Positions 1 to 5,084 of a DNA stretch of 5,084 nucleotides are shown here, piece after piece. Source of the stretch: Desulfuromonadaceae bacterium. GTDB lineage: Bacteria; Desulfobacterota; Desulfuromonadia; Desulfuromonadales; Desulfuromonadaceae. Positions within the stretch are counted from its first letter, which is position 1; the number at the start of each line of letters is the position of its first letter. Position numbers and translations under genes: made by a program. The stretch lies in the NCBI GenBank assembly GCA_027065245.1, contig JAMOOS010000350.1, positions 1 through 5,084 on the forward strand. The letters run 5' to 3'. The notes under the pieces were generated by a model that saw nothing but the letters and a program-made list of their open reading frames with translations, was not told where the DNA came from and did no database searches.

Positions 1-593
1 GCATGATAGGCAAACGGTACCTGGGCGGCGGCGTTACCATGCAGCACACAGTGCAACGACAATACCCGGCGCAAATCCGCGTCGTCGCTAACAGCGGCAA
101 GATACTCACCCAGAGAGATCTCGTCGCGGTCGAGGGAAAAATCAAGGGGGGTATCGGCGGCGGGATTCACATAAGGCAGGCGCGCACCGGCGGCCAGCAG
201 ATCGCTGACATAGCGCTTGATGGCGTGGCGCTGCCGGGGAAAACGTTCGATAAGCGCGGCGGTAAAAGCCTCGGCGCCACTGGGCAGATCGAGCTGAAAA
301 GCCGCCGCCGCGTTAACAATACGATCAAAACCGGCGGCGCGCATGGGCAGGGATTGCACCTGCCGCTCAATACCCAGCAATGCAAACAAGCGCCACAGCT
401 CCTGACCACGGTCAAGACCGCCGGCGTAATGAAAGCCGGTATCAAAACGTACCTTGCCACGGGAAAAACCGCGCAACAACGGCAGCAGACGCGGCGCCGC
501 CTCCACCAGCGTTACCCGCCAGCCGAACCGGGCCAGCAGCAACGCGTTGGTAACACCGCTGACACCGCCGCCGATAACCACCGCCTCGTTCAC
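1..593 (-). CDS. FAD-dependent oxidoreductase, CrtI/retinol-saturase type (C-terminus cut by window edge)
   Basis: The N-terminal 197 residues of a flavoprotein are visible. From the proposed GTG start, residues 5-13 are VVIGGGVSG, the beta strand and glycine-rich turn of an FAD Rossmann fold, and E31 in VTLVEAA is placed to bind the ribose. Residues 49-59 (RFDTGFHYAGG) match the FDTG-x-HY block of the phytoene-desaturase/retinol-saturase group (COG1233). Known members saturate, desaturate or isomerise double bonds in polyenes and other lipids; the substrate here cannot be read from sequence. The GTG at 593 lies four codons before the first Rossmann strand; another in-frame GTG is at 605, and an in-frame stop lies a little further upstream, inside the ketosynthase gene. 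No SD precedes either GTG, but the 593 start overlaps the stop of a possible 21-codon leader ORF (GTGA), so coupled translation is plausible. It follows the ketosynthase by 67 bases, which suggests one operon. The family is secure; the start and function are less so. Confidence 0.85.
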   Translation of the reverse strand, partial: MNEAVVIGGGVSGVTNALLLARFGWRVTLVEAAPRLLPLLRGFSRGKVRFDTGFHYAGGLDRGQELWRLFALLGIERQVQSLPMRAAGFDRIVNAAAAFQLDLPSGAEAFTAALIERFPRQRHAIKRYVSDLLAAGARLPYVNPAADTPLDFSLDRDEISLGEYLAAVSDDADLRRVLSLHCVLHGNAAAQVPFAYH

Positions 594-655
594 GCCACAA
601 ACCACGGTAAAACTATTCTTGTCGGCGCCGAAGAGGTGAGGATAGCTGTCATCAT
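590..655 (-). CDS. Possible 21-aa leader ORF between ketosynthase and flavoprotein genes
   Basis: A short ORF starts with tandem ATG codons (655 and 652) about 10 bases after a GGAG that lies within the last codons of the ketosynthase gene. It encodes MMTAILTSSAPTRIVLPWFV plus a final alanine. Its TGA overlaps the GTG of the flavoprotein gene as GTGA. The likely role, if translated, is to carry ribosomes to a start that has no SD of its own. The peptide resembles nothing I know. Such an ORF could easily arise by chance, and a frameshift at the true flavoprotein N-terminus is an alternative. Confidence 0.25.
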   Translation of the reverse strand: MMTAILTSSAPTRIVLPWFVA

Positions 656-660
656 CGCGG

Positions 661-1902
661 CTATGCTCCGGCGCGGATAATCAGGCAGGAATTGGTGCCG
701 CCGAACCCGGCGGCGTTGCACATGACCAGTTCCGGCGCGTGATCGATCCGCTCGGCGGCAATACGCAGATGCGCGGAATACTCATCAGCAGTGACAAAAT
801 TGACCGACGGAGCGATAAAACCGGCGTGGGCCGCCAGCAGGGTATACACCACCTGCGCCGCCCCGGCCATCCACAGCTCATGGCCGGTCATCCCTTTAAG
901 TGCCGATACCCAGGGACGCCCGTCACCGTCACGCACACTGCCGAACACCTGGCGGATATTGTCGGCCTCGGCGCTGTCTCCCGCCGGAGTGGAGGTAGCG
1001 TGAGCACATAGATAGTCAATATCGGCGGGACGCAGCGCCGCCCGTTGCAGCGCCGCGCTCATGGCGCGCGCCAGACCGTCGCGACTGGGCACCGACAAAC
1101 TTTCACCGTCAGAAGAAAAGGCGTAAGAAAGCACCTCGCCCAGAATCGTGGCACCGCGCTGGCTGGCGTGGGAGTAATCTTCCAGCACCAGCGCCGCCGC
1201 GCCGCCGCCGGGCACCAGGCCGTCGCGATCACGGTCAAAGGGGCGGCACGCCTGTTGCGGCTGCTCGACACGGGTACTGAAAGCGCCCAGACCATCGAAA
1301 CTGCACATGGACTGCCAGTTGATCTCCTGAGCGCCGCCGCACAGCATCACCTTCTGCCGTCCCAAAGCGATAAGATCTGCCGCCTGCCCGATGGCATGAC
1401 CGCCACTGGAACAGGCGGAGCTAATGGTCCAGCTGGCGCCTCTGGTACCGAAAATGGTGTTGAGATTCATGGTGATGTTGGAGTTCATGGAGCGGAAGAT
1501 GTGACCACTGCCGATGGCGCGGGTATCACCGCCGCCGCGCAACAGATCCACCTGCTCGATGGCGGCAATACAACTGGAATCGCAGCCGAAAATCAGCCCG
1601 CAATCTTCACTGCGCAGCCGTTCACGCTCCAGCTGCGCCTGATCCAGGGCATCACTGGCGGCGGCATAGGCCTGCAGTGTGAACTCAGTCATGCTCTTGC
1701 GCTGCTTGCGCCCCAGCACAGCGCTGCCGTCAAAGCCGTCGATACGCGCCGTGAGCGGACTGCGAAACCCCAGCTTCACCCGTTCATCGTCCACCACTAT
1801 ACCACTGGCTCCAGCCCGCAACGCAGCAGTAACCGCAGCACGGTCACACCCCAGGCAGGAAACAATACCTACACCTGTTATAGCTACACGATTAAGCCGC
1901 AT
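661..1902 (-). CDS. Beta-ketoacyl-ACP synthase, FabB/FabF family
   Basis: This condensing enzyme joins an acyl thioester to malonyl-ACP with loss of CO2, giving a 3-oxoacyl-ACP in the cytoplasm. The 413-residue product has the usual length. Counting from the ATG, it shows nucleophile C164 in SSACSSGG, H301 in CAHATSTPAGD, K336 in VSALKGMTGH, H341 in TGHELWMAGA, and the C-terminal GFGGTNS loop with F400 as the acyl-pocket gate. These positions nearly coincide with E. coli FabF (C163, H303, K335, H340, F400), so the enzyme should be active and not a chain-length factor. The WMAGA wording after the second histidine differs from housekeeping FabF (GAAGA). I recall similar wording in ketosynthases of secondary lipid or polyene clusters, so a specialised role is inferred. 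The gene sits 47 bases after fabG. A TTG two codons upstream is an alternative start. No clear SD precedes either start. It is probably co-transcribed with fabG and the downstream flavoprotein gene. Confidence 0.93.
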   Translation of the reverse strand: MRLNRVAITGVGIVSCLGCDRAAVTAALRAGASGIVVDDERVKLGFRSPLTARIDGFDGSAVLGRKQRKSMTEFTLQAYAAASDALDQAQLERERLRSEDCGLIFGCDSSCIAAIEQVDLLRGGGDTRAIGSGHIFRSMNSNITMNLNTIFGTRGASWTISSACSSGGHAIGQAADLIALGRQKVMLCGGAQEINWQSMCSFDGLGAFSTRVEQPQQACRPFDRDRDGLVPGGGAAALVLEDYSHASQRGATILGEVLSYAFSSDGESLSVPSRDGLARAMSAALQRAALRPADIDYLCAHATSTPAGDSAEADNIRQVFGSVRDGDGRPWVSALKGMTGHELWMAGAAQVVYTLLAAHAGFIAPSVNFVTADEYSAHLRIAAERIDHAPELVMCNAAGFGGTNSCLIIRAGA

Positions 1903-1904
1903 AA

Positions 1905-1940
1905 TCAATATGTTTTATGGTAAAAGTTAAAGGAGAACAT
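1905..1940 (-). CDS. Possible 11-aa leader ORF before ketosynthase gene
   Basis: In the AT-rich spacer after fabG an ATG begins a short ORF encoding MFSFNFYHKTY, whose TGA ends two bases before the ketosynthase ATG. A GGGGTGA that includes the fabG stop codon lies roughly 10 bases upstream and could serve as its SD. The ketosynthase start itself has no recognisable SD, so ribosome re-initiation from this ORF is possible. The size and AT-rich setting mean chance is a serious alternative. Confidence 0.18.
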   Translation of the reverse strand: MFSFNFYHKTY

Positions 1941-1949
1941 GATACTATA

Positions 1950-2684
1950 TCACCCCATATACACGCCGCCATTGACGGAAAACACCTGCCCGGTGATATA
2001 GCGTGCTTTTTCTGAACATAGATAATCGACCATCCAGGCGACATCCTCTACGCTGCCGGCACGTCCCAGGGGTACTTTGGCAGCGATCTGCTCCTCGTCA
2101 ATAGCGGCGGTCATCTCTGTGGCGATAAAACCGGGCGCCACGGCGTTGACCAGGATGTTGCGCCGGGCCACCTCTACCGCCAGCGCGCGGGTGGCACCGA
2201 TAACGCCAGCCTTGGCGGCACAGTAGTTAGTCTGCCCGGCCACACCGGTTTGACCGGAAGTGGAGACGATGTTGACTATGCGCCCCTGCCGTTTACGCAT
2301 CATCTGCGCCAGCACGGTGCGGGTAACATTGAAAAACCCGCCCAGATGGCTGTTGATTACATCGTTCCACTGCTGCTCGGCCATCATGGCCAGCAGGGTA
2401 TCGCGGGTAATTCCGGCGTTGTTGACTACGGCGTAGGGCACCTGTGCTTCCAGCAGCGGTCGCAGCGCCTGTTCAGTCTGGTGCATATCGGTCACGTCGA
2501 AGGGCAGCAGTCTGCACCTGCCGCCGTCATTTTCTATCTTGTCGCGCACGGCGGCGGCAGCGGTGTGATCGCTGCGATAATTAAGCCAGATGGCAAAGCC
2601 GCTGCGCGCCAGTTCCTGCGCAATGGCCGCCCCTATCCCCTTGCTGGCGCCGGTAACCAGAGCCAGTTTTTGTTCTGTATTCAT
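1950..2684 (-). CDS. fabG: 3-oxoacyl-ACP reductase, FabG-type SDR
   Basis: This is a classical short-chain dehydrogenase/reductase of 244 residues, the normal FabG length. It should reduce the 3-oxoacyl-ACP made by a ketosynthase to 3-hydroxyacyl-ACP using NADPH. Visible motifs in order are the cofactor turn TGASKGIG (11-18), NNAG (88-91), and the catalytic tetrad N111, S141, Y154 and K158, followed by the APGFIATEM segment (183-191) and a FabG-like C-terminus, TGQVFSVNGG. The ATG at 2684 is chosen because AAGGA lies five bases upstream and the TGASKGIG turn is then correctly placed; the reading frame remains open to 2759 but that extension is not FabG-like. The start overlaps the stop of the upstream methyltransferase fragment as ATGA. 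Its position next to a ketosynthase and a CrtI-type flavoprotein suggests a pathway-specific reductase and not the housekeeping copy. SDR enzymes vary in substrate, so that remains inference. Confidence 0.93.
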   Translation of the reverse strand: MNTEQKLALVTGASKGIGAAIAQELARSGFAIWLNYRSDHTAAAAVRDKIENDGGRCRLLPFDVTDMHQTEQALRPLLEAQVPYAVVNNAGITRDTLLAMMAEQQWNDVINSHLGGFFNVTRTVLAQMMRKRQGRIVNIVSTSGQTGVAGQTNYCAAKAGVIGATRALAVEVARRNILVNAVAPGFIATEMTAAIDEEQIAAKVPLGRAGSVEDVAWMVDYLCSEKARYITGQVFSVNGGVYMG

Positions 2685-2905
2685 TGGTATCCTTTTGTTG
2701 TTCCTGGGAATGTGCCGGACTCCCCATAAATCGGCGGCAAAACCGTCTGGCCGGTGCATATTTTCGCTTCAAATCCAGGAGCAGTCAGCGCATAAACGCG
2801 CAGATCACTGACGCCAAAATTAGCCATGGCACAGCACAGCGCGCCGATGTTTCCCGGCCGCGACAGCTCCACCAGTATCAGCACCGGAGAAACGCCGTCA
2901 CTCAT
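2681..2905 (-). pseudogene. Truncated TrmJ/SpoU-family methyltransferase N-terminal fragment (74 aa)
   Basis: Residues 8-38 (VLILVELSRPGNIGA then CCAMANFGVSDLRVY) match the start of TrmJ-type tRNA 2'-O-methyltransferases, which have VLVE-x-PGNIGA-x-ARAMK-x-GL-x-DL. Resemblance continues weakly to about residue 50 (FEAK) and is then lost. Full TrmJ proteins have about 240 residues or more, and the C-terminal SPOUT knot that binds S-adenosylmethionine is entirely absent. The arginine of the ARAMK motif (R23 in E. coli TrmJ) is cysteine here (C25), and the following lysine is alanine. Methyltransferase activity is therefore very unlikely. The ORF is nonetheless neatly packed: its ATG overlaps the stop of the 35-residue gene (ATGAGTGA) and its TGA overlaps the fabG ATG (ATGA). 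It may be a deletion remnant kept for coupled translation of fabG, or a repurposed small protein. Only a weak AGG precedes its start. Confidence 0.6.
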
Positions 2906-3005
2906 CGCCTGACTGGTTGGAACGTCCGCGTCGGCTGAGGAATATGGCTCCCCATATTACACCGCATATCAAGGTAATAAACAGAATATCGCTGATATGG
3001 TACAT
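2898..3005 (-). CDS. Small single-span membrane protein (35 aa), function unknown
   Basis: A 35-residue ORF with a clear SD (AAGGAGA, GGAG 10 bases before the ATG). Residues about 7-24 (ILFITLICGVIWGAIFL and neighbours) form one uninterrupted hydrophobic segment long enough to cross the inner membrane. It is followed by a basic patch, RRGR, and a polar acidic tail ending SGDE. The positive charges after the segment suggest the C-terminus faces the cytoplasm. The frame stays open to 3101 and has an in-frame ATG at 3053, but only the 3005 start has an SD and the upstream residues are highly basic and unlike a membrane protein. Its stop overlaps the start of the TrmJ-like fragment, which in turn overlaps fabG, so the three may be translated as a coupled set. 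I do not recognise a family. Possible roles include membrane anchoring of neighbouring enzymes, but nothing in the sequence shows this. Confidence 0.6.
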   Translation of the reverse strand: MYHISDILFITLICGVIWGAIFLSRRGRSNQSGDE

Positions 3006-3014
3006 AAAGACAGT

Positions 3015-3021
3015 TCTCCTT
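3015..3021 (-). promoter_or_regulatory. Strong Shine-Dalgarno site for the 35-aa gene
   Basis: The minus strand reads AAGGAGA here, with 10 bases between GGAG and the ATG at 3005. It is the best SD in the window and decides the start of the small membrane protein over the upstream in-frame ATG at 3053. Confidence 0.7.
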
Positions 3022-3053
3022 TTCCGGCGGCCAACCCGCTGCGGATCCAGCAT

Positions 3054-3085
3054 AACATATCCGCGCCGTCGTACCGCGCTGTCAA
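3054..3085 (-). promoter_or_regulatory. Possible sigma-70-type internal promoter
   Basis: A perfect -35 hexamer TTGACA (3080-3085) overlaps the stop codon of the 280-residue gene. Downstream, TATGTT (3054-3059) is a 4/6 match to a -10 box at a 20-base spacing, and GATATG (3056-3061) is a poorer match at 18 bases. It would start a transcript about 40 bases before the 35-residue gene and drive that gene, the TrmJ-like fragment, fabG and the genes beyond. The spacing or the -10 match is suboptimal in each reading, so this is tentative. Confidence 0.3.
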
Positions 3086-3924
3086 TAAATTTTATCGACA
3101 AAGGTATCTACCCCGGCATGTATGCCGACGGTCTTGTAAATTTTAATACCGTCCCATGGCCGCTGCAGAATACCGTCCTGTATAGCCCAACTGCGGCCGC
3201 GCACGGTTTTCTCCATCCCCGGCTGGCGAAACGGTGACGAGCCGTCAAGACGACGGTACAATTCGCCGCCGGGCGCAAACTCACGGCTGATCCACAACAT
3301 GAACTGTTTGCCGGTAATATAGTCGAAGCCGTACTGCTCGTAACGGATGGCGTTGCTGTACGATAGCGGCTCGGCAGTGATGATGTCGATCCCCAGCGTT
3401 GCGACAAAGCGCTCGAAGCGGGTAAAAAAGTCGCGGAACATCTTTAAGCCGGCGCGCACCTGGTTAGGCGATAAACCGGCGTTCATGGCGGCGATCTCGG
3501 CGGGAATATTGCGGCGCATGGTGGCAAAGCAGTTATCGCGGCCGCTGCTGTCGCGATCGATATCAAAACGGGGCGCGTCGGGATCGTTAATAATACAAAA
3601 CGACAGCTCTATCTGCTGAAACTGGGTGTCGGCCAGTTCGACAAAAAAGATGCAGTCGCGGTCGGCGGCGCGGCGGCGCACCTCGATATGCAGCAGCCCC
3701 AGCCCCGGCGGACAGATGAACTGTATTCGATTATCCGCGCCGCCATACTGCTGCGGCGCGGCAAAGCTGTCCCGGCTGAAACCAAAGCGATCAAACACCA
3801 TCTGCGGTATCATCACCGCGTAAATCCGCTCTTTTTCCGGCTGCGGCAAAGCGTTGATATCGCGCAGCGAAAACAGCGGCAGGCCGTCATCATCCAGTAA
3901 CTGTGCTACACCGAGTTTATTCAT
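3082..3924 (-). CDS. Conserved-looking protein of unknown function, coupled to the deacetylase gene (280 aa)
   Basis: I do not recognise this protein. It has 280 residues and appears soluble: there is no signal peptide and no membrane segment. The first half mixes short strands with charged stretches (LLHIEVRRRAADRDCIFFVE, 77-96). The middle is helical (about 143-178, including QVRAGLKMFRDFFTRFERF), followed by AEPLSYSNAIRYEQYGFDYI (184-203). The C-terminal part is rich in aromatic and glycine residues: EFAPGGELYRRLDGSSPFR (215-233), then VRGRSWAIQDGI and a final GIHAGVDTFVDKIY. The NAIRYEQYGF segment faintly recalls the end of GNAT acetyltransferases (N-x-A-x-x-x-Y-E-x-x-GF), but the rest gives no support for that fold. 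The ATG at 3924 is chosen because it shares one base with the deacetylase TGA (TGATG) and has GAGGG four bases upstream. The frame stays open to 4062 but that extension lies within the deacetylase gene. The coupling suggests that the two proteins are made together and may act on a common substrate or in a complex. Confidence 0.88.
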   Translation of the reverse strand: MNKLGVAQLLDDDGLPLFSLRDINALPQPEKERIYAVMIPQMVFDRFGFSRDSFAAPQQYGGADNRIQFICPPGLGLLHIEVRRRAADRDCIFFVELADTQFQQIELSFCIINDPDAPRFDIDRDSSGRDNCFATMRRNIPAEIAAMNAGLSPNQVRAGLKMFRDFFTRFERFVATLGIDIITAEPLSYSNAIRYEQYGFDYITGKQFMLWISREFAPGGELYRRLDGSSPFRQPGMEKTVRGRSWAIQDGILQRPWDGIKIYKTVGIHAGVDTFVDKIY

Positions 3925-5072
3925 CACACCCTCGCCACGCTCAGGCCATGCAGCGGAAACACCTGCCGTTCCAGAAAAGACACACTCTTTTCCAGCGCCT
4001 GCTCGGCCCGGGCAAAATCGTCCGGGGAGCTCAAATGAGGGGCGTCGCGCAGGTAACGACATTCGTCGCCGCCGCGGCGGATAATCTCCTGCATGGCGGC
4101 ACTAAGCTCATCTTCCACCGCCAGGCCGGTCATGGTCGACCACAGCAGTGTCCACGCCCGCGCCACGTTGAGACGGTCGTACCCGCCACCGCCCAGCGCC
4201 ACCCACGGCACACCGCAGCCCAAAAACAGCCGCGCCGCGTACTCCATAAAAGCGGTGGTATACTCCAGCCGCGTCAACGGATCGGTACGCAGCGGATCGG
4301 CACCCATCTGAGTAACCAGCACATCGGGCTTGAACGCCTCCAGCAGTGGTTGCACCACTCGGCGGCACGCCTGTTCAAATATAAGATCGTCGGAATGGGG
4401 CGCCAGGGGCACATTGATGGAATAACCATAGCCGGCACCGCTGCCCAGTTCGTCGACAAAGCCGGAATAAGGGAAGAAATCCTTGCCGTTTTCATGGATA
4501 GAGATGGTCATAACCCGATCGGTGGCGTAAAAAGCCTCCTGCACACCGTCGCCGTGGTGGGCGTCAATATCCACATAGACCACGCGCAGACCGCGCCGCA
4601 ATAACTGGTGGATGGCGATAACCGCGTCGTTGACATAGCTGAAACCGGCGGCGCGGGCGCAGTGGGCGTGGTGCCAGCCACCGGCCATGCTAAACGCGGC
4701 GCGGCACCCCTCGTCCATCACCTGACGCACCGCCTCGACACTGCCGCCGCACATCAGTAGCGCCCAGTCGTACAACCCCTTGAACACCGGGTTTTCCACA
4801 TCACCCAAGCCATAGAAAAAGTTGGCGCGCTGCTGATCGTCGGCGCTGAACTGCTTTAAGGTTTCGATATAGTCGCGGCGATGAAAATCAAACAGCAGCT
4901 CCTCGTCCACCCGCGGACATTCCACCTGACGCACACGTTCGTGCGCCAAAAGGCGGCACTCGCCCAGCATCTCGTAACACAGGCGGTAACGATCCACCTT
5001 GAACGGATGGCACTCGCCGTAGGAATACTCGCTAAAGCGGCGGGAATATATCAACGCAAACGATTCTGACAC
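3924..5072 (-). CDS. Histone-deacetylase-family enzyme, AcuC/HDLP type
   Basis: This is a zinc-dependent deacetylase of the arginase/HDAC fold with 382 residues, close to the 375 of Aquifex HDLP. The active site is complete: the histidine pair H134-H135 in AGGWHHAH, zinc ligands D170 and H172 in VDIDAHHGDG, zinc ligand D259 in GADPLRTD, and transition-state tyrosine Y298 in GGGGYDRL. ENPVFKG (93-99), GFSYVND (143-149) and ARAWTLLW (304-311) are further class I HDAC blocks. Bacterial members deacetylate acetyl-lysine, as AcuC does on acetyl-CoA synthetase, or small acetylated amines; the sequence favours the AcuC/HDLP branch but does not fix the substrate. The GTG at 5072 has GGGGTGA just upstream and begins about where HDLP begins. 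The frame is still open at the window edge, so a start further upstream cannot be excluded. It overlaps the next gene by one base and probably leads the operon or continues one from the right. Confidence 0.93.
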   Translation of the reverse strand: MSESFALIYSRRFSEYSYGECHPFKVDRYRLCYEMLGECRLLAHERVRQVECPRVDEELLFDFHRRDYIETLKQFSADDQQRANFFYGLGDVENPVFKGLYDWALLMCGGSVEAVRQVMDEGCRAAFSMAGGWHHAHCARAAGFSYVNDAVIAIHQLLRRGLRVVYVDIDAHHGDGVQEAFYATDRVMTISIHENGKDFFPYSGFVDELGSGAGYGYSINVPLAPHSDDLIFEQACRRVVQPLLEAFKPDVLVTQMGADPLRTDPLTRLEYTTAFMEYAARLFLGCGVPWVALGGGGYDRLNVARAWTLLWSTMTGLAVEDELSAAMQEIIRRGGDECRYLRDAPHLSSPDDFARAEQALEKSVSFLERQVFPLHGLSVARV

Positions 5073-5084
5073 CGTATCACCCCA

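Noticed and set aside
3..680. Plus-strand ORF of 225 codons
   Set aside because: It lies opposite the flavoprotein gene, has no recognisable motif, and its minus-strand counterpart carries the FAD-binding and FDTG-x-HY motifs.
1045..1923. Plus-strand ORF of 292 codons
   Set aside because: It is antisense to the ketosynthase gene, low in complexity (rich in Gln, Thr, Gly, Ala), and matches no family; the ketosynthase frame has all catalytic motifs.
1944..1949. TATAGT (minus strand) as a -10 box for the ketosynthase gene
   Set aside because: No acceptable -35 hexamer lies 16-19 bases upstream, and AT-rich spacers produce such hexamers by chance.
1929..2001. Plus-strand AAAGGAGAACATG, resembling an SD directly before an ATG
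   Set aside because: The ORF ends after 20 codons and the spacing from SD to ATG is too short; there is no plus-strand gene here.
2685..2759. 25-residue N-terminal extension of FabG
   Set aside because: The internal ATG has an SD at good spacing and gives the standard FabG N-terminus; the extension overlaps the TrmJ-like ORF in another frame.
3925..4062. 46-residue N-terminal extension of the 280-residue protein
   Set aside because: It lies wholly within the deacetylase coding region, is rich in Pro, Gly, Arg and Ala, and the internal ATG at 3924 has a stop/start overlap and SD.
3903..4604. Plus-strand ORF of 233 codons
   Set aside because: It is antisense to the deacetylase gene, whose frame carries every HDAC motif; no family resemblance is visible on the plus strand.
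1..5084. Intrinsic terminators, repeats, CRISPR, tRNA or mobile-element ends
   Set aside because: I saw no GC-rich hairpin followed by a T run in the spacers, no repeated units beyond short GC-rich trinucleotide runs, and no transposase or inverted-repeat ends.

Overview
The window is a compact block of genes that all read leftward (minus strand), with no tRNA, rRNA, CRISPR array, insertion sequence or gene-free stretch over about 80 bases. The sequence is fairly GC-rich and uses bacterial Shine-Dalgarno (SD) sites, GTG as well as ATG starts, and frequent stop/start overlaps. It fits a Gram-negative bacterium, perhaps a delta- or gammaproteobacterium, but nothing here identifies the species.

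In transcription order (right to left): a class I histone-deacetylase-fold enzyme of the AcuC/HDLP type (3924-5072), joined by a one-base TGATG overlap to a 280-residue protein I do not recognise (3082-3924). After a 76-base spacer with a possible promoter comes a 35-residue single-span membrane protein with a strong SD site (2898-3005). It overlaps a 74-residue ORF (2681-2905) that looks like only the N-terminal part of a TrmJ/SpoU 2'-O-methyltransferase. That ORF overlaps by ATGA a FabG-type 3-oxoacyl-ACP reductase (1950-2684). Next are a FabB/FabF-type ketosynthase (661-1902) and, running off the left edge, an FAD-dependent oxidoreductase of the CrtI/retinol-saturase type (1-593).

The left half reads as part of a specialised lipid or polyene pathway. 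The ketosynthase extends an acyl chain, FabG reduces the 3-keto group, and the FAD enzyme could saturate, desaturate or isomerise the product. The ketosynthase and FabG keep all their expected catalytic residues. The roles of the deacetylase pair, the small membrane protein and the methyltransferase fragment in this pathway are not evident. No acyl carrier protein, dehydratase, acyltransferase or thioesterase lies in the window, so the cluster probably continues to the left.

The points most worth following up are the mixed gene content, the methyltransferase fragment that lacks both its conserved arginine and its knot domain, the unrecognised partner of the deacetylase, and tiny ORFs that end at the starts of two genes lacking SD sites of their own.
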